Source of the DNA: Streptomyces bathyalis
GTDB taxonomy: Bacteria > Actinomycetota > Actinomycetes > Streptomycetales > Streptomycetaceae
DNA length: 64,000 nucleotides
Direction of reading: 5' to 3'
Assembly (NCBI RefSeq): GCF_015910445.1
Contig: NZ_CP048882.1
Span: forward strand, 3,844,001-3,908,000
A model generated the notes under the pieces. It was not told the origin of the DNA, made no database searches, and was given only the letters and a program-made list of their open reading frames with translations. How positions within the stretch are numbered: position 1 is the stretch's first letter; the number at the start of each line of letters is the position of its first letter. The translations under genes were made by a program, and so were the position numbers. Positions 60,746 to 64,000 of the stretch are shown here, piece after piece.

Positions 60746-62092
60746 ATGACCACGTCCACACCCGCAACCGAGCCGGAGACCGTGCGCAGCCAGCGACGCC
60801 GCGCAGTGGTCGCCAGCACGGTCGGCACCGCCATCGAGTGGTACGACTTCTTCCTCTACGGCACCGCCGCGGCCCTGGTCTTCCCGCAGCTCTTCTTCCC
60901 CGAATCGTCCACCTATGTCGGCGTGCTCGCTGCCTTCGGCACGCAGTTCGTGGGCTTCGCCGCGCGCCCCATCGGCGCCGCGATATTCGGCCACTTCGGA
61001 GACCGCGTCGGCCGCAAGTCCACCCTCGTGATCACGCTCATGCTCATGGGAGTCAGCACCTTCCTCATCGGGCTGCTGCCCACATACGCGTCGATCGGTA
61101 TCGCGGCGCCGGTGCTCCTGGTCCTCCTCCGCATCATCCAGGGCATAGGTGTCGGCGGCGAGTGGGGCGGTTCGGTCCTGCTGTCGATGGAGTGGGGCTC
61201 CAAGAAGCGCCGGGGGCTGATGGCCAGTTGGCCGCAACTCGGCGTCCCGGTCGGGCTGCTCGCCTCGACCGCCATGGTCCAGCTGATGAGTTCCGCGTCG
61301 GGTGACGGCTTCGAGAGCTGGGGCTGGCGCGTGCCGTTCCTGGCGAGCTTCGTGCTGATCGGCATCGGCATGTACGTGCGGCTGCGTGTCCTGGAGAGCC
61401 CCGCCTTCCAGGAGGTGAAGGAGGAGCGGGAGGTCGTGAAGATGCCGGTGCTGCGCGTGCTGCGCGATCAGCCCCGCGAGGTCATCACCTCCGCCTTCGT
61501 GCGCCTCTCCGAGCAGGCGCCGTTCTACCTCTTCATCACCTTCGTCCTCACCTACGGCACGGAGAAGGTGGGGCTGTCCAAGGAGGAACTGCTCAACGAC
61601 ACCCTCATCGCCGCGGCCGTGGGCCTGGTCAGCGTGCCGCTGTGGGGATATCTCTCCGACATCATCGGGCGCCGGCTGACGTACGGGATCGGCATCGCCT
61701 GCGTCGGTGCCTTCGCGTTCCCGTACTTCGCGATGCTCAACACCGGCAGTTCGGGACTGGTGATGGCCGCGATCGTGCTGTCGCTGTTCTTCCACGACAT
61801 CCAGTACGGGCCTCAGGCCGCGCTGATCGCCGAGAGCTTCGGGGCCAACGTCCGCTACAGCGGCGCCGGTCTCGGCTACCAGCTCGCCTCGGTGATCGCG
61901 GGCGGCCCGGCTCCGCTCATCGCCGCGGCGATCCTCGAGAGCACCGACTCCAGCATCGGCATCAGCTGGTACATGGTCGGCTGCTGCGTGCTCGCCATGG
62001 CCGCCCTGATCCTCATGCCGCGCGGCACCGCCGAGCCCGGCACCGCGCTCGAGGAACCCGTGAAGAGCGGCGCCGAGAAGGCCGAAGCCTGA
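60746..62092 (+). CDS. MFS transporter, metabolite:H+ symporter (MHS) family
   Basis: 448 residues, twelve helices. MHS marks: GTAIEWYDFFLYGTAAALVF, GHFGDRVGRKSTL, QGIGVGGEWGGSVLLSMEW, GYLSDIIGRRLTYG. Similar in plan to the carrier at 36832 but without its long N-terminal tail. Imports an organic acid or osmolyte; the preceding opine-type dehydrogenase may use it. GAGGAG before ATG 60746. A 13-bp hairpin ends the unit. Confidence 0.93.
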   Translation: MTTSTPATEPETVRSQRRRAVVASTVGTAIEWYDFFLYGTAAALVFPQLFFPESSTYVGVLAAFGTQFVGFAARPIGAAIFGHFGDRVGRKSTLVITLMLMGVSTFLIGLLPTYASIGIAAPVLLVLLRIIQGIGVGGEWGGSVLLSMEWGSKKRRGLMASWPQLGVPVGLLASTAMVQLMSSASGDGFESWGWRVPFLASFVLIGIGMYVRLRVLESPAFQEVKEEREVVKMPVLRVLRDQPREVITSAFVRLSEQAPFYLFITFVLTYGTEKVGLSKEELLNDTLIAAAVGLVSVPLWGYLSDIIGRRLTYGIGIACVGAFAFPYFAMLNTGSSGLVMAAIVLSLFFHDIQYGPQAALIAESFGANVRYSGAGLGYQLASVIAGGPAPLIAAAILESTDSSIGISWYMVGCCVLAMAALILMPRGTAEPGTALEEPVKSGAEKAEA

Positions 62093-62126
62093 TGACGTGA
62101 GGAGTCCCGAGGGAGCGCGCGAGGAG

Positions 62127-62163
62127 CGGGTACGGGGCGTGCGGGCAGGCCGCCCCGTACCCG
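62127..62163 (+). terminator. Terminator hairpin after the MHS transporter
   Basis: CGGGTACGGGGCG (62127-62139) pairs perfectly with CGCCCCGTACCCG (62151-62163) around an eleven-base loop, 34 bp after the stop codon. Confidence 0.82.
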
Positions 62164-62227
62164 ACCGCACCTGCGAGCCAGCCGACCGCCTGTCGACTGA
62201 CAGGGACAAGCAGTGTAAACAGGGGCA

Positions 62228-64000
62228 ATGGCAGGACCGCTGACACGTCCCCGGGCCCTGGCCGCCACGCTGAACCCCGGCAGGCGCCTGCGGCGGCCGC
62301 TGCTGGGCGGGGGAAGCGTCGCGGGGCAGGTCTTCGTCCTGCAGGTCGTCGTCGTGCTGCTGCTCGTCGTCGCGGCCGTCGTGGCGCTGGTGCTCCAGGT
62401 GCGGCGGGACGGCACGCAGGCCGCCCGCGACCGGTCGCTCGCCGTCGCCGAGACCCTCGCGAACTCGCCGGGGACGGTGAGCGCTCTCCGCTCGTCCGAT
62501 CCGAGTGCACGGCTCCAGGGGCCTGCCGAGGCCGCACGGAAACGTACCGGCGTCGACTTCGTCGTCGTGATGAACAAGCAGGGCATCCGGTACACCCACC
62601 CGCTCAGGGACAGGATCGGGAAGAAGTTCGTCGGCACGCTCGGGCCCGCCCTCGCCGGACGTGTGCACGCCGAGACCATCGAGGGCACCATCGGCCGCAT
62701 CGTCCAGGTCGTGGTGCCCGTGACCGGACAGGACGGCAAGGTCGTCGGCCTCGTCTCCGCGGGGATCAAGGTCGACAAGGTCAGCGGCGTCGTGAACCGG
62801 CAGCTGCCGATCCTGCTCTTCGCCGCGGCCGCCGGGCTCGCGCTCGCCACGGGCGGTACGGCTCTGGTCAGCAGGCGGCTGCGCAGACAGACCCACGGCC
62901 TCGGCACGCTCGAGATGACGCGCATGTACGAGCACCACGACGCGGTGCTGCACGCCGTCCACGAGGGCGTCCTGATCGTCAGCGGCGAGGGCAGGCTGCT
63001 GCTCGCCAACGACGAGGCGACCCGGCTGCTCGACCTGCCTCCCGACGCCCAAGGGCGCGACGTCTCCGAGCTCGGCCTCGAGGCACCCATGAGCGGGCTG
63101 CTGTACCCGGGGCGCGTGGCCACCGACGAGGTGCTGCCCGCGGGTGACCGGCTGCTCGCCGTGAACAATCGTTCCACCGACCGCAACGGAGGCCCTCCCG
63201 GCTGGGTCGCGACGATCCGCGACACCACCGAGCTGCGCCTCCTCTCCAGCAGGGTCGAAGTGGCCCGCAAACGCCTTGAGTTGCTCTACGACGCCAGCGG
63301 CGGCATCGGAACCACCCTCGGTGTGCGGCGCACCGCCGAGGAACTCGCGCAGGTCGCCGTCCCGCGCTTCGCGGACTTCGTCACCGTGGACCTGGCGGAG
63401 GCCGTGCTGCGCGGGGACGAACCGAGCGGCGGCAACCCGTCCATGCGGCGCACCGCCGTCCACGGGATCCGCGACGACCAACCCCTGTATCCGCTCAAGG
63501 AGTTGATCAGGTTCGACGCGCTCTCGCCGCAGGGCCGCTGCTTCGAGAGCGGGCAGGCGGTGATCGAGCCGCGGCTGAGCGAGGCGGCCGGCTGGCGCGA
63601 GCAGGACCCCGAACGCACCGACCGGGTCCTGGAGTACGGGATCCACTCGCTCATCGCGGCGCCGCTCCGCGCCCGCGGGGTGCTGCTGGGCGTGGTCAAC
63701 TTCTGGCGCTCGGAGAAGCCCGAGCCGTTCGAGGACGACGACCTCTCGCTCGCCGCCGAACTGGCCTCCCGCGCCGCGGTGTCCATCGACAACGCGCGCC
63801 GGTACACGCGCGAACACGGCATGGCCGTCGCCCTGCAGCGGAGTCTGTTGCCGCGTGCCCTGCCGGAGCACAGCGCCGTCGAGGTGGCCTCCCGGTATCT
63901 GCCCGCGCAGGCGGGAGTCGGCGGCGACTGGTTCGACGTCATCCCGTTGCCGGGCGCACGCGTCGCGCTCGCCGTCGGGGACGTCGTCGGGCACGGCCTG
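62228..64000 (+). CDS. Sensor-phosphatase with CACHE-like, PAS, GAF and PP2C (SpoIIE) domains (3' end beyond window)
   Basis: 591 codons are open to the right edge. Membrane segments at about 35-57 and 195-215 enclose an extracytoplasmic sensor (about 60-190) like those of DcuS/CitA kinases, with RTGVDFVVVMNKQGIRYTHP. PAS domain (about 235-330, HAVHEGVLIVSGEGRLLLAN), GAF domain (about 350-525), then the start of a PP2C domain with LQRSLLPRALPEH and GGDWFDVIPL. Probably dephosphorylates an anti-anti-sigma factor in response to an external metabolite. An RsbW-like ATPase may follow but is outside. ATG 62228 with AGGGG close upstream. Confidence 0.88.
   Translation, partial: MAGPLTRPRALAATLNPGRRLRRPLLGGGSVAGQVFVLQVVVVLLLVVAAVVALVLQVRRDGTQAARDRSLAVAETLANSPGTVSALRSSDPSARLQGPAEAARKRTGVDFVVVMNKQGIRYTHPLRDRIGKKFVGTLGPALAGRVHAETIEGTIGRIVQVVVPVTGQDGKVVGLVSAGIKVDKVSGVVNRQLPILLFAAAAGLALATGGTALVSRRLRRQTHGLGTLEMTRMYEHHDAVLHAVHEGVLIVSGEGRLLLANDEATRLLDLPPDAQGRDVSELGLEAPMSGLLYPGRVATDEVLPAGDRLLAVNNRSTDRNGGPPGWVATIRDTTELRLLSSRVEVARKRLELLYDASGGIGTTLGVRRTAEELAQVAVPRFADFVTVDLAEAVLRGDEPSGGNPSMRRTAVHGIRDDQPLYPLKELIRFDALSPQGRCFESGQAVIEPRLSEAAGWREQDPERTDRVLEYGIHSLIAAPLRARGVLLGVVNFWRSEKPEPFEDDDLSLAAELASRAAVSIDNARRYTREHGMAVALQRSLLPRALPEHSAVEVASRYLPAQAGVGGDWFDVIPLPGARVALAVGDVVGHGL

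Noticed and set aside
60707..63994. 1095-codon minus-strand frame spanning the MHS carrier and sensor-phosphatase
   Set aside because: Antisense to two clear genes and crosses their terminator; its length reflects codon bias only.
1..64000. tRNA, rRNA, insertion sequences or prophage genes
   Set aside because: Checked the intergenic gaps and gene content by eye; no cloverleaf with a conserved T-loop, no transposase or integrase, and no phage structural gene was seen.

Overview
The window is chromosomal DNA of a high-GC actinomycete, almost certainly Streptomyces or a close relative. G+C is about 70 percent or more with strong third-position bias, GTG and TTG starts are common, and it carries a conservon (cvnABCD), Tat/lipoprotein exporters, SpoIIE-type phosphatases and many FCD-type GntR regulators. 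About 51 protein genes fill most of the 64 kb. I see no rRNA, tRNA, CRISPR array, insertion sequence or prophage. Both ends cut a gene: an acyl-CoA dehydrogenase on the left and a sensor-phosphatase on the right.

Layout. 0-9.2 kb: FadE5-like acyl-CoA dehydrogenase, SseB-family protein, PAS/GAF/PP2C/HATPase regulator, aspS, a Uma2 nuclease and metG. 9.4-19.4 kb: mostly single-gene units. They include a secreted endonuclease/exonuclease/phosphatase, two tandem small peptides with a double-glycine leader, VOC, methyltransferase and GNAT proteins, a Tat-exported PhoX-type phosphatase behind a PHO box, a SugE/Gdx exporter, an NDH-2-like flavoprotein and a dienelactone hydrolase. 19.5-25.3 kb: a LacI-controlled operon of an ADP-ribosylglycohydrolase homologue, a lipoprotein sugar-binding protein and two permeases, joined by ATGA overlaps. 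25.4-32.5 kb: quinone-oxidoreductase-like enzyme (with a degenerate copy of its 3' end beside it), 2-hydroxyacid dehydrogenase, NarL-type two-component pair, methyltransferase and a DUF3048 protein.

32.7-39.9 kb is a metabolite uptake and catabolism block: DUF1445 hydro-lyase, MFS, FCD-GntR, DUF2848, MHS-type MFS, nitrilase-family hydrolase and a second FCD-GntR. 40.3-44.4 kb: secreted NHL beta-propeller, flavodoxin-like reductase, PhnB/VOC protein and a second DUF3048 lipoprotein. 44.4-45.0 kb is a low-GC gap. 45.0-50.4 kb: an MHYT membrane sensor followed by cvnA-cvnB-cvnC-cvnD. 50.3-55.4 kb: alpha/beta hydrolase, acyl-CoA ligase and a membrane LtaS-like sulfatase-fold enzyme. 55.6-59.1 kb: a DapA/NanA-family aldolase coupled to an MFS carrier, with a divergent GntR. 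59.3-64 kb: octopine-dehydrogenase-type oxidoreductase, MHS transporter and the truncated sensor-phosphatase.

Regulation can be read directly at several loci. Two matching LacI palindromes flank the lacI gene. CTGTATACAG sites lie before the nitrilase-block transporter and its GntR gene. A 17-bp FCD-type palindrome and paired 19-bp GATGTC repeats lie in two divergent promoters. The best candidate for something undescribed is the 10.5-11.5 kb locus: a whole transcription unit duplicated in tandem, each copy encoding a Gly/Val/Ala-rich peptide with no Cys, aromatic or basic residue in its core, behind an ELSDADLDNVSGG leader, with no processing enzyme nearby.
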